Source: Ahrensia sp. (GTDB lineage Bacteria > Pseudomonadota > Alphaproteobacteria > Rhizobiales > Rhizobiaceae). From it: 64,000 nucleotides of DNA. The stretch is taken from the NCBI GenBank assembly GCA_002698425.1, contig NZXU01000034.1, forward strand, positions 1-64,000, in the 5' to 3' direction. The translations under genes and the position numbers were made by a program. The first letter of the stretch is position 1. The number at the start of each line of letters is the position of its first letter. The notes under the pieces are model-generated. The model had not been told where the DNA came from. It saw only the letters and a list, made by a program, of their open reading frames with translations, and ran no database searches. Of the stretch, positions 38,823 to 48,375 are shown piece by piece.

Positions 38823-40813
38823 TGATGAACCCTCCCTTCTCCAAGCTCCTGATCGCCAATCGCGGTGAGATCGCGTGCCGGGTCATCCGCACCGCAAAAC
38901 GCATGGGCGTGAAGACGGTCGCGGTCTTCTCGGACGCCGACCGGCATGCGCTGCATGTCGAACTGGCGGACGAGGCGGTTCAGATCGGCGCATCCGCTCC
39001 GACCGAAAGCTATCTGAACACGGACAGGATCATCGCGGCGGCGCAGGCGGCCGCGGCGCAGGCCATCCATCCGGGTTACGGCTTCCTGTCGGAGAACCCG
39101 GACTTCGTCGAGGCGGTGGAGAAAGCGGGGCTGGTCTTCGTCGGGCCGTCTGCTTCCGCGATCCGCTCCATGGGGCTGAAGGACGCGGCGAAAAGACTGA
39201 TGGAGCAGGCCGGGGTGCCGGTGGTGCCCGGCTATCACGGCGAGGCGCAGGAGGTCGTCGTGCTGGCGGCCAAGGCCAGCGAGATCGGCTATCCGGTGCT
39301 GATCAAGGCGCGCGCCGGCGGCGGCGGCAAGGGCATGCGCAAGGTCGACGACGCGAAGGACTTCAAGGACGCACTCGCTGCGGCGAAGCGCGAGGCGAAG
39401 TCGGCCTTCGGCGACGACAAGGTGCTGGTCGAGAAGTTCATCGCCTCGCCGCGCCATATCGAAGTGCAGGTATTCGGCGACAGCCACGGCAATGTCGTGC
39501 ATCTGTTCGAGCGCGACTGCTCGCTGCAGCGGCGCCACCAGAAGGTGATCGAGGAAGCCCCGGCGCCGGGCATGACCGAAGAGGTCCGCGCGGCGATGAC
39601 CGAGGCCGCCGTCAGGGCGGCGCAGGCGATCGACTACGCGGGCGCCGGCACGATCGAATTCATCGCAGACGGGTCGGGGCCTCTTCGTCCCGACGGTTTC
39701 TGGTTCATGGAAATGAACACAAGGTTGCAGGTCGAACATCCGGTGACCGAGTCGATCACCGGGCAGGATCTCGTCGAATGGCAGCTCAGGGTGGCGGCGG
39801 GCGAGACGCTGCCGGTGCTGCAGGATGACCTCTCGATCAGCGGCCACGCGTTCGAGGCGCGGCTTTATGCCGAGGATCCGGCGAACGGTTTCCTGCCCGC
39901 GACCGGCACGCTGCATCATCTTTCTTTCAGCGAAGACGCCCGCAACGACGCCGGGGTGCGATCGGGCGACGCGATCACGCCCTTCTACGATCCGATGATC
40001 GCCAAGGTGATCACCCATGGCGAAACGCGGCAGGAAGCGCTCGGCAGACTGGCCGTGGCGCTGAAGCAGACCCATGTCGCTGGCACGGTGACCAATGCCT
40101 CCTTCCTCGCGGCGCTGGCGGAGCATCAGGACTTTGCTCAAGGCAAGGTCGATACCGGCCTGATCGACCGCGAAATCGGCTCCCTCACCGAACGTCCGCC
40201 GCTTTCCGAAACGGCAATCGCGCTGACGGCTGTCACGGTGCTCGATATCGATCCCACAGCGCGGCTTGCCGGCTGGCGGCTCTGGGGCGATGCGAGCCAC
40301 AAGGTGCGGCTCGTCCATGAGGGCGAGGTGCTGGAACGGCGGCTGATCTTGCCCGGAGACGGCTCGCTCGTGCTGGAAGGCGGAGCGGAGCGCATCGAGC
40401 TGTGCGAACTCACACGCGACGGCGCCCATGTCTCCGCGCGCATTGGCGCAGGCGGCGAGCGGGTCACCGCCGATATCGTTACCTGGCCAGGCATAGACGG
40501 CACCGCCGTCTCGGTGCTGATCGAGGGCGCGGCGCATCAATTGCTGCTGCCTGACCCGCTGGCCGTCGCCGCCCATCATGGCGACCATGGCGACGCGATC
40601 CTGGCACCGATGACCGGCATCGTACGCGCCGTAAGCGCTCGCGCGGGCGTGGCGGTCGACAAGGGTGACAAGCTGATCGTGATGGAAGCGATGAAGATGG
40701 AGACGAGCCTCACCGCGCCGCGCGCGGGCCTCGTCGCCGAAGTCTTCTGCGCCGAGGGCGATACTGTCGAGGGCGGCGCCGTCCTCATTCGCTTCGAGGA
40801 GACAGGCGAGTGA
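38822..40813 (+). CDS. 3-Methylcrotonyl-CoA carboxylase, biotin-carrying (alpha) subunit
   Basis: The 663-residue protein has a biotin carboxylase domain (FSKLLIANRGEIACRVIRTA, the ATP-grasp loop ARAGGGGKGMRK, and FMEMNTRLQVEHPVTE) and a C-terminal biotinyl domain with the lysine of VMEAMKMETSL near residue 625. It carboxylates its own biotin with ATP and bicarbonate and hands the CO2 to the beta subunit. The start is ATG 38822 or 38825. The stop overlaps the glutathione S-transferase gene by 4 bases. Confidence 0.9.
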   Translation: MMNPPFSKLLIANRGEIACRVIRTAKRMGVKTVAVFSDADRHALHVELADEAVQIGASAPTESYLNTDRIIAAAQAAAAQAIHPGYGFLSENPDFVEAVEKAGLVFVGPSASAIRSMGLKDAAKRLMEQAGVPVVPGYHGEAQEVVVLAAKASEIGYPVLIKARAGGGGKGMRKVDDAKDFKDALAAAKREAKSAFGDDKVLVEKFIASPRHIEVQVFGDSHGNVVHLFERDCSLQRRHQKVIEEAPAPGMTEEVRAAMTEAAVRAAQAIDYAGAGTIEFIADGSGPLRPDGFWFMEMNTRLQVEHPVTESITGQDLVEWQLRVAAGETLPVLQDDLSISGHAFEARLYAEDPANGFLPATGTLHHLSFSEDARNDAGVRSGDAITPFYDPMIAKVITHGETRQEALGRLAVALKQTHVAGTVTNASFLAALAEHQDFAQGKVDTGLIDREIGSLTERPPLSETAIALTAVTVLDIDPTARLAGWRLWGDASHKVRLVHEGEVLERRLILPGDGSLVLEGGAERIELCELTRDGAHVSARIGAGGERVTADIVTWPGIDGTAVSVLIEGAAHQLLLPDPLAVAAHHGDHGDAILAPMTGIVRAVSARAGVAVDKGDKLIVMEAMKMETSLTAPRAGLVAEVFCAEGDTVEGGAVLIRFEETGE

Positions 40814-41484
40814 TCCGGCTGCATCATTGCCACGAAACCCGCTCGATGCGCGTTCTGTGGCTGCTCAATGAACTGGGCGTGTCCTTCGATCTCGTCGTCC
40901 ATGCCTTCGGCAAGAACCTGCGCAGCGACGACTATCTGGCGCTGTCGCCGGCGGGCCGCGTCCCGGCGCTGGAGATCGACGGCATGACGATGTTCGAGAG
41001 CGGCGCGATGATCGAATATCTGTGCGAACTGTTCCCCGCCGCCGGCCTCGGCCGGTTGCCCGGCGATCCGGAACGCGCCGAATGGCTGACCTGGCTGCAT
41101 TTTGCCGAGACGGTGAGCCAGCACACCGCCGCGCTGACGCAGCAGCATGTGGCGCTTTACGAAGACAGCATGCGCTCTCCGATCGTGATGAAGCTCGAGG
41201 CGGCGCGGCTGAAGAAATGCTATGCGGCGATCGAGGCGCGGCTTGCCGGAGCAGGCAAGGCGCGGGACTATCTCCTGGACACCGGTTTCACGGCTGCGGA
41301 CATCGCCGTCGGGCAGGCGGTCTTCATGGCGACCCATTTCACGTCGCTCGACGGCTTTCCCGCCACGGCGGCATGGTTTGCGCGGATCGCGGCCCGGCCA
41401 GGCTTCAAAGCCTCGCTTCCCGGTCGGGACGATCCAAAACTCTATGACCGCGATTTCTATCCGGCCTGGGAGGTGCCCGCATGA
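40810..41484 (+). CDS. Glutathione S-transferase family protein
   Basis: The 224-residue protein has an N-terminal thioredoxin-like domain (MIRLHHCHETRSMRVLWLLN, LSPAGRVPALE and the ESGAMIEYL motif that binds glutathione) and a C-terminal helical domain. It begins with GTG and overlaps the genes on both sides by four bases, so it is clearly co-translated with the carboxylase and HMG-CoA lyase. Its task in the pathway is unknown; removal of reactive enoyl-CoA adducts is one possibility. Confidence 0.85.
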   Translation: MIRLHHCHETRSMRVLWLLNELGVSFDLVVHAFGKNLRSDDYLALSPAGRVPALEIDGMTMFESGAMIEYLCELFPAAGLGRLPGDPERAEWLTWLHFAETVSQHTAALTQQHVALYEDSMRSPIVMKLEAARLKKCYAAIEARLAGAGKARDYLLDTGFTAADIAVGQAVFMATHFTSLDGFPATAAWFARIAARPGFKASLPGRDDPKLYDRDFYPAWEVPA

Positions 41485-42347
41485 ACCATGTCCGCATCTA
41501 CGAGGTGGGTCCGCGCGACGGGCTCCAGAACGAGAAGGCGGTCATTGCGACGGAAAAAAAGATCGCGCTGATCGACCTCCTGTCCGAGGCCGGCTTCGAC
41601 CATATCGAGGCGACCAGTTTCGTGTCGCCGAAATGGGTGCCACAACTGGCCGACGCCGAAGACGTGCTGGCGGGGATCGACCGCAAGCCCGGCGTGACCT
41701 ATGCGGCGCTGACGCCGAACCTGAAGGGTTTCGAACGTGCGCTGGCGGCAAAGGCCGGCGAGGTGGCGATCTTCGGTGCGGCCTCGGAGAGCTTCAGCCA
41801 AAAGAACATCAATTGCTCGATCGCCGAAAGCCTCGAACGCTTCGCGCCGGTCGCGGAGGCGGCGAGGCAAGCCGGCATTCCGGTTCGCGGCTATGTCTCC
41901 TGCGCGGTGGCTTGTCCCTATGAGGGGGCCATCGCGCCGGAAGCGGTGGCGGATGTCGCGTCGAAGCTCATCGAGATGGGCTGCTACGAAGTCTCGCTCG
42001 GCGACACGATCGGTCACGGCACGCCCGAGACGGTGACGGCGATGCTGGAGGGCGTGCTCGCGGCTGTACCGGCGGAACGGCTCGCCGGCCATTACCACGA
42101 TACGAACAACCGGGCGCTCGACAATGTGCGCGCCAGCCTGGGCCTCGGTCTCAGGACGTTTGACAGCGCGGTCGGGGGGCTCGGCGGCTGTCCCTATGCA
42201 CCGGGCGCCAAGGGAAATGTCTCGACGACGGCGCTGGCGAGGATGCTCGCCGCAGAAGGTTGGGAGACCGGCATCGACATGGAGAGGCTGGCGGCGGCCG
42301 AAGCCTTTCTCGCCAGCGAGATCGCCACGGTTCCGGCGGGAGCATGA
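41481..42347 (+). CDS. Hydroxymethylglutaryl-CoA lyase
   Basis: The enzyme splits HMG-CoA into acetyl-CoA and acetoacetate. The 288-residue protein shows the TIM-barrel signature VGPRDGLQNEK near the N-terminus, the conserved EVSLGDTIGHGTPE segment, GHYHDTNNRAL and the cysteine loop GGCPYAPGAKGN. The length is that of bacterial HMGCL (MvaB). Its start overlaps the glutathione S-transferase stop by 4 bases, and an enoyl-CoA hydratase gene follows 4 bases later. Confidence 0.93.
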   Translation: MNHVRIYEVGPRDGLQNEKAVIATEKKIALIDLLSEAGFDHIEATSFVSPKWVPQLADAEDVLAGIDRKPGVTYAALTPNLKGFERALAAKAGEVAIFGAASESFSQKNINCSIAESLERFAPVAEAARQAGIPVRGYVSCAVACPYEGAIAPEAVADVASKLIEMGCYEVSLGDTIGHGTPETVTAMLEGVLAAVPAERLAGHYHDTNNRALDNVRASLGLGLRTFDSAVGGLGGCPYAPGAKGNVSTTALARMLAAEGWETGIDMERLAAAEAFLASEIATVPAGA

Positions 42348-42351
42348 CGCA

Positions 42352-43140
42352 ATGACATACGAAACGATCCGCCTCGAGACCGATCCTCGCGGCATCGCCA
42401 CGGTGACGCTCGCGCGGTCCGAGAAGCACAATGCGATGAATGCGCAGATGATCCGCGAGCTTGGCGACGCCGCGGACAAGCTTGCCGGCGACGCCGCCAT
42501 CCGCGCGGTGATCCTCGCGGCGGAGGGGCGAAGCTTCTGCGCCGGGGGCGATCTTGGCTGGATGCGCGAACAGGCCGGCAAGGATCGGTCCGGCAAGATG
42601 GAGGAAGCCGGCGCGCTGGCCGGCATGCTCGGCGCATGGAACGCGTTGCCGAAGCCGGTGATCGCGCGTGTGCAGGGGTCCGCCTATGGCGGCGGGCTCG
42701 GGCTGATGGCGGTCGCCGACATCGTTGTCGCCGCCGACACCGCAAAGTTCGCGCTCACCGAAACGCGCCTCGGGCTGATCCCGGCCACGATCGGTCCCTT
42801 CGTCGTCGCCAAGCTTGGCCCGGCCTTTGCCCGGCAGGTGTTCTTCAACGCCAAACCTTTCGGTCCGGACTTTGCGCTGCGCTCGGGCCTTGTCGCCCGC
42901 ATCGAAGCCGCGGACGGCCTCGATACAGCTGTCGAAGAGGAAGCCGCCGCCTTCCTCGATTGCGCCCCGGGCGCCGTCGCCGACGCCAAGGCACTCGCCC
43001 GCACGCTCGCCGGGCCCGATCCGGCCGACCTCGCCACGATGACTGCCAATGCGCTCGCGGATCGCTGGGAAACCGAAGAAGCCCAATCCGGTATCGCCGC
43101 CTTCTTCGCGAAGGAAACGCCGCCCTGGCGGAAGGGTTAG
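42352..43140 (+). CDS. Enoyl-CoA hydratase, probable methylglutaconyl-CoA hydratase
   Basis: The 262-residue protein is a crotonase-fold hydratase with the oxyanion-hole segments FCAGGDLGWM and VQGSAYGGGLGLM, and ALTETRLGLIPATI. Members beside MCC and HMG-CoA lyase genes hydrate 3-methylglutaconyl-CoA to HMG-CoA, and AGGDLGWM is typical of that group. ATG 42352 is chosen; the frame is open far upstream inside the lyase gene. It is the last gene of the operon. Confidence 0.85.
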   Translation: MTYETIRLETDPRGIATVTLARSEKHNAMNAQMIRELGDAADKLAGDAAIRAVILAAEGRSFCAGGDLGWMREQAGKDRSGKMEEAGALAGMLGAWNALPKPVIARVQGSAYGGGLGLMAVADIVVAADTAKFALTETRLGLIPATIGPFVVAKLGPAFARQVFFNAKPFGPDFALRSGLVARIEAADGLDTAVEEEAAAFLDCAPGAVADAKALARTLAGPDPADLATMTANALADRWETEEAQSGIAAFFAKETPPWRKG

Positions 43141-43177
43141 ATTCGCGCGGCGCTCGCGCGTTCGAGTGAGGAAATCA

Positions 43178-44104
43178 TCATCCCGTGGTCGCGATCGGTG
43201 ATCCGGTTCGGGGGAATTCCGCAATCACGTGTTCGGCCACGGTAATCCCCTGCTTCAGGCAGGCGCCGATCGACGAACCGGCAGCTACGGCGTGGAGGTA
43301 ACCGGCGTTGAACGCATCGCCCGCGCCCACCGTGTCGACAACCGCGAGCGGCGTTCCTGTGGCGCTTTCCGTCGCGCCGTTACAGCGGCATATTGCGCCC
43401 GCCGCGCCGCGTTTGACGACAATTCTCGTTTCCCGGCCGGCCACGTTTTCAAGCCCGTCCAGCACGGCATCGATCTGCGACTGGCCTGTCACGCCGCATG
43501 CTTCGTCCTCGTTCAGGAGGATATGATTCGCTTCTGTGAGCCATTCCCGCATGCGGTCAAGGTTTTTTGCACTCCATCCATCACCGGGCCAGCCCGGGTC
43601 TATGGCGGTTTCGGCGCCGTTGTCCTTCAGCCATCTCAAGAGGCTGGAATGCCTGTCCGTTAGCGCCGGCAGCGCGAAGGCGCCGCTGACAAGCGCCAGG
43701 GCCCCGTCAAGCGGCCAGCCGCCGAGAGAGTTGCGATAGAATTCGGCATCGAGTGCGTCGAGATGGCCGTCGGTCGACAGGAAGCTGCGTTCTCCGTCGG
43801 TTTTCAGGATGCCGATGGACAGGGAAGTTCGCGCCGGCAGGACCGCGATCCTGTCGAGCGGTCCGCTGAAACGCCGTGAAATCAGGTTCCCCGTCTCGTC
43901 TTCGCCACAAGCCGAGACGAGGCCGCATTCGCTGCCCAACCGTCCGAGGACCAGCGCCGTATTGGCGGCGGAGCCGCCGATCCGGAAATCCGAGCGGGGC
44001 AGGAACATCTCCGTTCCCCATGCCGGCCAGTCGTCGACGCTTCCGGCGACGATGTCGATATTGGCGTTACCGATCACCGCGATGGCGCGGCGATCCGGGC
44101 TCAT
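43178..44104 (-). CDS. PfkB family carbohydrate kinase
   Basis: The 308-residue protein phosphorylates a sugar or sugar derivative. It has the ribokinase signature VVDTVGAGDAFNAGYL with the catalytic aspartate and the N-terminal motif FRIGGSAANTALVLGRLG. It is the last gene of the sugar operon and overlaps the SIS-domain gene by 4 bases. The substrate cannot be read from the sequence; it should be the product of the upstream dehydrogenase or isomerase steps. Confidence 0.88.
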   Translation of the reverse strand: MSPDRRAIAVIGNANIDIVAGSVDDWPAWGTEMFLPRSDFRIGGSAANTALVLGRLGSECGLVSACGEDETGNLISRRFSGPLDRIAVLPARTSLSIGILKTDGERSFLSTDGHLDALDAEFYRNSLGGWPLDGALALVSGAFALPALTDRHSSLLRWLKDNGAETAIDPGWPGDGWSAKNLDRMREWLTEANHILLNEDEACGVTGQSQIDAVLDGLENVAGRETRIVVKRGAAGAICRCNGATESATGTPLAVVDTVGAGDAFNAGYLHAVAAGSSIGACLKQGITVAEHVIAEFPRTGSPIATTG

Positions 44105-45114
44105 CGCGCTTCTCCGCTGGTGACTTTTTTCGACCGGAGCGGCACGCCGACATCTTCGATCATGCGGGAAGCAGCGGAGACGATCGCCTGCTGGACGGCC
44201 ATCAGCGCGCTCGCCGCGGCGGCAAGCCCCTCGCGCGCCGGCAGTCGCACCGTCAGGCAGCCGTCGATATCGGGTTCACCGCTGAAGTCGAAGATGACCG
44301 GGCGCAGACCGGCCTCCACGCATTCGCCGGCGATGCCGTCGATATTGTCGCCTTCGGGGCCCGTCCCGCGCAGAAAGACGACCGCGCTGTCGCGGCCGAC
44401 CATCTCGAAGGGGCCGTGGCGGAACTGGCCGGCTTCGAGCCCGAGCACCGGGATGCGGGCCAGTTCCATGAAACTCAGGGCCGCGGCGTCGGCGACGCCC
44501 TGCATCGGACCGCGCCCGACGATGACCGCGTTGCGGCAGCCGGCGAGCAGATCCTCCGCCGCGCTTGTGTCGACCGCGTCCTCGGCGCGCAGCGCGGCTT
44601 CGAAGCCGGCAATATCCGCGCCCAGCGCTTCCAGCAGAACGGCATGCATGGCGAGCGTCACGACAAGGCTGCGGGTCGCCGCATAGGCGGTCTCGACGCC
44701 GCCTGCGCCGATCAGCGCCTGGCTGTTCTTCGCCAGCGGGCTGTCGGGGTCGAGCGTCATCCCGATTATCCTGTCCAAACCCGGGTGTTCGTCCAGATAA
44801 CGCACGATCTCGCCCGAGGCCCCCGATTGCGAGGTGACGATGCGGAGCTGGCTGCGCCCGGCCAACGGCGCGCGCATCGCCTCCGAAAGCACATGCGCCG
44901 TCGCGTCGATACGACACGCGCGATAATGCGGCTCGGCCGCGCGGTTGATCCAGTGCGAGCCGCCCATGCCGAGCAGGACCAGCCGGCCTGCGTCGGCGAT
45001 CAGTGCCGCATGGCTGCCGGCCTGCGGGCGGAGCCGGGCGATCGTCTTCAGCGCATCGCCGCGCTGACGGCCCATCTCGGCCAGCAGTTGTTGGTGGCCT
45101 GAGGGCAGGCTCAT
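44101..45114 (-). CDS. SIS-domain sugar isomerase/deaminase-like protein
   Basis: The 337-residue protein contains two SIS domains as in the isomerase half of GlmS or AgaS. Typical parts are RLVLLGMGGSHWINRAA, TSQSGASGEIVRYLDEH and GLEAGQFRHGPFEMV. Such proteins isomerise or deaminate phosphosugars, often amino sugars. There is no glutaminase domain. It overlaps the genes on both sides by 4 bases and belongs to the ABC-transporter operon, so the imported compound may be an amino sugar or its derivative. Confidence 0.85.
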   Translation of the reverse strand: MSLPSGHQQLLAEMGRQRGDALKTIARLRPQAGSHAALIADAGRLVLLGMGGSHWINRAAEPHYRACRIDATAHVLSEAMRAPLAGRSQLRIVTSQSGASGEIVRYLDEHPGLDRIIGMTLDPDSPLAKNSQALIGAGGVETAYAATRSLVVTLAMHAVLLEALGADIAGFEAALRAEDAVDTSAAEDLLAGCRNAVIVGRGPMQGVADAAALSFMELARIPVLGLEAGQFRHGPFEMVGRDSAVVFLRGTGPEGDNIDGIAGECVEAGLRPVIFDFSGEPDIDGCLTVRLPAREGLAAAASALMAVQQAIVSAASRMIEDVGVPLRSKKVTSGEAR

Positions 45115-46355
45115 GCCGAGGCGCGGGCGACGAGCGGGACGTAGTCCTCCAGCTCGGGCGCGGGGAACTTCACCATCTCGCCGGTTTCCGCCGAGCGATA
45201 GAGGCCGATCAGGATCTCGACCACCGCGAGCCCGTCATGGAAGGTCTCGAGCGGGGTCTCGCCCTTGCGGAAGTGTTCCACCATGTGCCGGTTCTCGTCC
45301 GTGTAGCCATAGACGCCGGCTTCGTCTTCGAGGACGGGCATCAGGCCCTGTTCGGCGTTCTGCTTCTCGACGAGGTCCTCGCCTTCCGAACCTTTCACGG
45401 CGCGCGACATGAAGATCTTCAGGCCGGTGGCCAGCGAGTTGAACTCCATTGCATATTCGGGGCCGAGCAGTTCCAGCTGGATCCTGAGCCCGGCGCCGAC
45501 ATAGGCCCAGGATGTCGTCGCCTCGATCATCAGCTCGTTGCCGTCCTCGTCCTCCAGCGAGACGGTGGCGCGGGCGAAGTCCTCCGACGGCTTGTTGCGG
45601 TAGTCGACCTCGGCGCCGAAGCGCTCTCGCAATTCGTCGGCATAGCGCGGCCTCGTCCATTTGAGATTGGCGACCGTGCCGTTGACCGCCTTGACCTTCA
45701 GTGAGTCGCGTGGTGCGCCGGGCGCGGTCAGAAGGTGCCGCGCGACTTCGACGGAATGGCACATCATGTCGTTGAGAACGCCGCCGCCCTGCTTGTCGCC
45801 CTGCCAGAACCATGGCTCGTGCGGCCCGGAATGTTCTTCCGCCGCGCGCGCCAGATAGGGGCGTCCGGTCGTCGAGGCGGCACGCCGCCAGATGATCTCC
45901 TTGCCGCGCAAGACCGGGGTGGCGAAGACCTGGTTCTCCAGATAGCCGTGGTTGAGGCCGGCGTCCTCGGCCAGATGCAGCATCTCGCGCGCTTCGGCGA
46001 TGGTGCGGCCGAGCGGCTTCTCGCAGGCAACGGCAAAGACGCCGCTACGCCCGTTCTTCACCTCGTCATGGATCGTGCGCATGATCTCGAGGCGCGTATA
46101 GTTCGGCGTCAGGATCCAGATCGCGTCGACGTCCTCGGCCTGCAGCAGCGATTGCAGCGTTTCATGCGTCGTGCACTCGCCGAGCCCCAGCGCCGTTACA
46201 TGGTCGGCGATCCGCTGCCTGTTCTCCGCGTGGCGGCTGTAGACACCCGTCACTTCGACATTGCGAACGCCGACCATCGCTTTCAGGTGGAACTCGGCGA
46301 TGAAGCCGGTTCCCACGAAGCCGACGCGCAGGGTTTTCTTCGGAAAGCTGGTCAT
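45111..46355 (-). CDS. Gfo/Idh/MocA family oxidoreductase
   Basis: The 414-residue protein has an N-terminal Rossmann fold (VGFVGTGFIAEFHLKAM) that binds NAD(P), the CEKPLGRTIAEA segment with the conserved lysine, and a C-terminal substrate domain. The family oxidises sugars, inositols and related alcohols. It lies in the sugar operon between the LacI and SIS genes and overlaps the latter by 4 bases. Confidence 0.88.
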   Translation of the reverse strand: MTSFPKKTLRVGFVGTGFIAEFHLKAMVGVRNVEVTGVYSRHAENRQRIADHVTALGLGECTTHETLQSLLQAEDVDAIWILTPNYTRLEIMRTIHDEVKNGRSGVFAVACEKPLGRTIAEAREMLHLAEDAGLNHGYLENQVFATPVLRGKEIIWRRAASTTGRPYLARAAEEHSGPHEPWFWQGDKQGGGVLNDMMCHSVEVARHLLTAPGAPRDSLKVKAVNGTVANLKWTRPRYADELRERFGAEVDYRNKPSEDFARATVSLEDEDGNELMIEATTSWAYVGAGLRIQLELLGPEYAMEFNSLATGLKIFMSRAVKGSEGEDLVEKQNAEQGLMPVLEDEAGVYGYTDENRHMVEHFRKGETPLETFHDGLAVVEILIGLYRSAETGEMVKFPAPELEDYVPLVARASA

Positions 46356-46370
46356 GTTTGCGTGTCTCCT

Positions 46371-47384
46371 TCAGGTCTTGGCGGGTGGCGCGGTCGTGCC
46401 GCGGATTTGCAGGGTCGTCGGCATGATGACGGGCTCGGCTGGAACCGGTCCGCCGGTCATCTTGCGAAGAAGGATTGTCATGGCCTCGCGTCCGATATCG
46501 GCGCGCGGCTGGCAGACCGTCGAAAGCGGCGGCTGGAACGCCTCGGACAGGAACAGGTCGTCGAAGCCCATGACGGACACCTGCTCGGGAACGGACAGGC
46601 CAAGGCTGCGCAATTCGCCAATCACCCCGAAGGCCATGCTGTCGCTGGCGGTGAAGATCGCGGTGGGCGGGGAGCCCAGCTTCATCAGTGTGCGGCAGGC
46701 TTCCTGGCCGCTCCTCAGGCCGAAATCGCCGAGGACTTCGTAACCTTCGGGGATGGCGAGGCCCGCATGTTTCATCGCCTGACGATAGCCCTGCAGCCGG
46801 CGCTGGCTCATGCCTTCCGGAATCGGCCCGGTGACATGGGCAATCCGGGTGTGGCCGAGCCCGATCAAATGCTCCACCGCGTCCCGGGCTGCCGCCTCGT
46901 TGTCGATGACGACATGCGGAAAGGAGGATGCCTCGATCATTTCGAGCGCGACCACGACCGGGCGATCCGGGCCGACCTCGCGGGTTTTTCGCGTCGGCAG
47001 CTTGCCGGTCATCAGGATCATGCCGTCGGCATGTCCGTCCCCGAGCATGTCGAAATATTCCGCCTCGCGGTCCGGATCGTTCTCGGTATTGCCCATGAGC
47101 ACGGAGTAGCCGGCTTCCCTCGCGGCCGCTTCGACGCCCTTGAAGATTTCCAGATAGAACGGATTGCCGACGTCGCGCACCACCATGAGCACAGCCATGG
47201 AGCGCCGCGTCCTGAGATTGCGGGCGCTGACATTCGGCCGGTATCCGAGCCTGTCGGCTGCCTCGCGGATGCGCGTCAGCGTCGGTTCGGCGACAAGGCC
47301 AGTTCCGGTGAGCGCCCGCGACACGGTGGCGGGCGACACGCCGGCCGCAGCGGCGATATCCTTTATGCTGGGGCGATTGTGCAT
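46371..47384 (-). CDS. LacI family transcriptional regulator
   Basis: The 337-residue protein starts with the LacI helix-turn-helix and hinge (PSIKDIAAAAGVSPATVSRAL, then RLGYRPNVSARNLRTRRS) and continues as a periplasmic-binding-protein-like effector domain. It sits inside the operon between the permease and dehydrogenase genes. The perfect LacI-type palindrome upstream of the binding protein gene at 52005 is its probable operator, so the operon is likely repressed until the imported sugar or a derivative binds. Confidence 0.92.
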   Translation of the reverse strand: MHNRPSIKDIAAAAGVSPATVSRALTGTGLVAEPTLTRIREAADRLGYRPNVSARNLRTRRSMAVLMVVRDVGNPFYLEIFKGVEAAAREAGYSVLMGNTENDPDREAEYFDMLGDGHADGMILMTGKLPTRKTREVGPDRPVVVALEMIEASSFPHVVIDNEAAARDAVEHLIGLGHTRIAHVTGPIPEGMSQRRLQGYRQAMKHAGLAIPEGYEVLGDFGLRSGQEACRTLMKLGSPPTAIFTASDSMAFGVIGELRSLGLSVPEQVSVMGFDDLFLSEAFQPPLSTVCQPRADIGREAMTILLRKMTGGPVPAEPVIMPTTLQIRGTTAPPAKT

Positions 47385-47385
47385 C

Positions 47386-48375
47386 TCAGCCCCGCATGGA
47401 GCGGCCGCGCCCGTAGAACAGCATGAGCACGAGCAGTGTCGCGCCGAAGACCATTTGGCGGCCGGAGTCGTCGATGTTGATGGTGGTCAGGATGCTTTGC
47501 AGGATGACCAGGAGGACCGCGCCGGCCATCGTGCCGGTATAGCCGCCCTTGCCGCCGGAGAGCGGCGTGCCGCCGAAGACGACCGCGATGATGGACGGCA
47601 GCATGTATTGCTCGCCGACATTGGCGAAGGACGATCCCGAATAGCCGAGGAGGCAGATGCCGGCGATCGCGGCGAAGACGCCCGAGAGCACGAAGAGCGA
47701 TATCCGCATGATCCTGACCGGCACGCCGGCCATGTAGGCCGCGTGCTCGTTGGAGCCGATCGCGAAGATCCGGTAGCCGAAGACCGTCCGCCGCAGCAGG
47801 AAGGCCATGAAGACGCCGATCGCCGCCCAGAGCCAGATGATCCCCGGCAGGCCGAACAGGAAGGGCTGCGTCACGAAATCCGACAGCGCCGGCGCGGCGC
47901 GGCCGGAGGGTATGCCCTGCCGGATCACCACGAGAAGACCTTGCAAGACGCCCAGCATGCCGAGCGTCATGACGAGGGGAGGAATGCGCAGGAAGGTGAC
48001 GCCAAAACCGTTGAAAAAGCCGAATAGCGCGCCCGTCGAGATGCAGGCGGCAACCGCAGGGAGGATGCCGCCATTGTCTCCGGCCATGACGTTTCCGGCG
48101 ACGATGGCGCTGAGCGACACGACGCCGCCGACCGAAAGGTCGATGCCTTCGCGCCCGCCGATGATCACCAGGTTCTGTCCCGCCGCGACGATGCCCATCA
48201 GGGCGGCGACGATCAGCAGACGCAGAATCTGTTCGCCGGATGCAAAACCGGGAGACAGGGTTTCCCCCAGCAGAAGCAAGGCCACGATCAGGACGAGCGC
48301 GACGACAAGCGGTTGCCGGACGAGCGTGGCGAGCCGCGAGGCGGTTGGCCCGGAAGCCTGTTCGGCCGAGCTCAT
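47386..48375 (-). CDS. Sugar ABC transporter permease (RbsC type)
   Basis: The 329-residue protein has 8-10 membrane segments and the features of branched sugar permeases such as RbsC: LVIIGGREGIDLSVGGVVSL, FGYRIFAIGSNEHAAYMAGV and AVVFGGTPLSGGKGGYTGT. ATG 48375 overlaps the stop of the upstream permease by 4 bases. It is one of two related permeases in this operon, which probably form a heterodimer. Confidence 0.9.
   Translation of the reverse strand: MSSAEQASGPTASRLATLVRQPLVVALVLIVALLLLGETLSPGFASGEQILRLLIVAALMGIVAAGQNLVIIGGREGIDLSVGGVVSLSAIVAGNVMAGDNGGILPAVAACISTGALFGFFNGFGVTFLRIPPLVMTLGMLGVLQGLLVVIRQGIPSGRAAPALSDFVTQPFLFGLPGIIWLWAAIGVFMAFLLRRTVFGYRIFAIGSNEHAAYMAGVPVRIMRISLFVLSGVFAAIAGICLLGYSGSSFANVGEQYMLPSIIAVVFGGTPLSGGKGGYTGTMAGAVLLVILQSILTTINIDDSGRQMVFGATLLVLMLFYGRGRSMRG

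Noticed and set aside
43141..43177. GC-rich inverted repeat between the convergent hydratase and kinase genes
   Set aside because: The stem (CGCGCG/CGCGCG) is short and no T run follows on either strand, so a terminator could not be supported.
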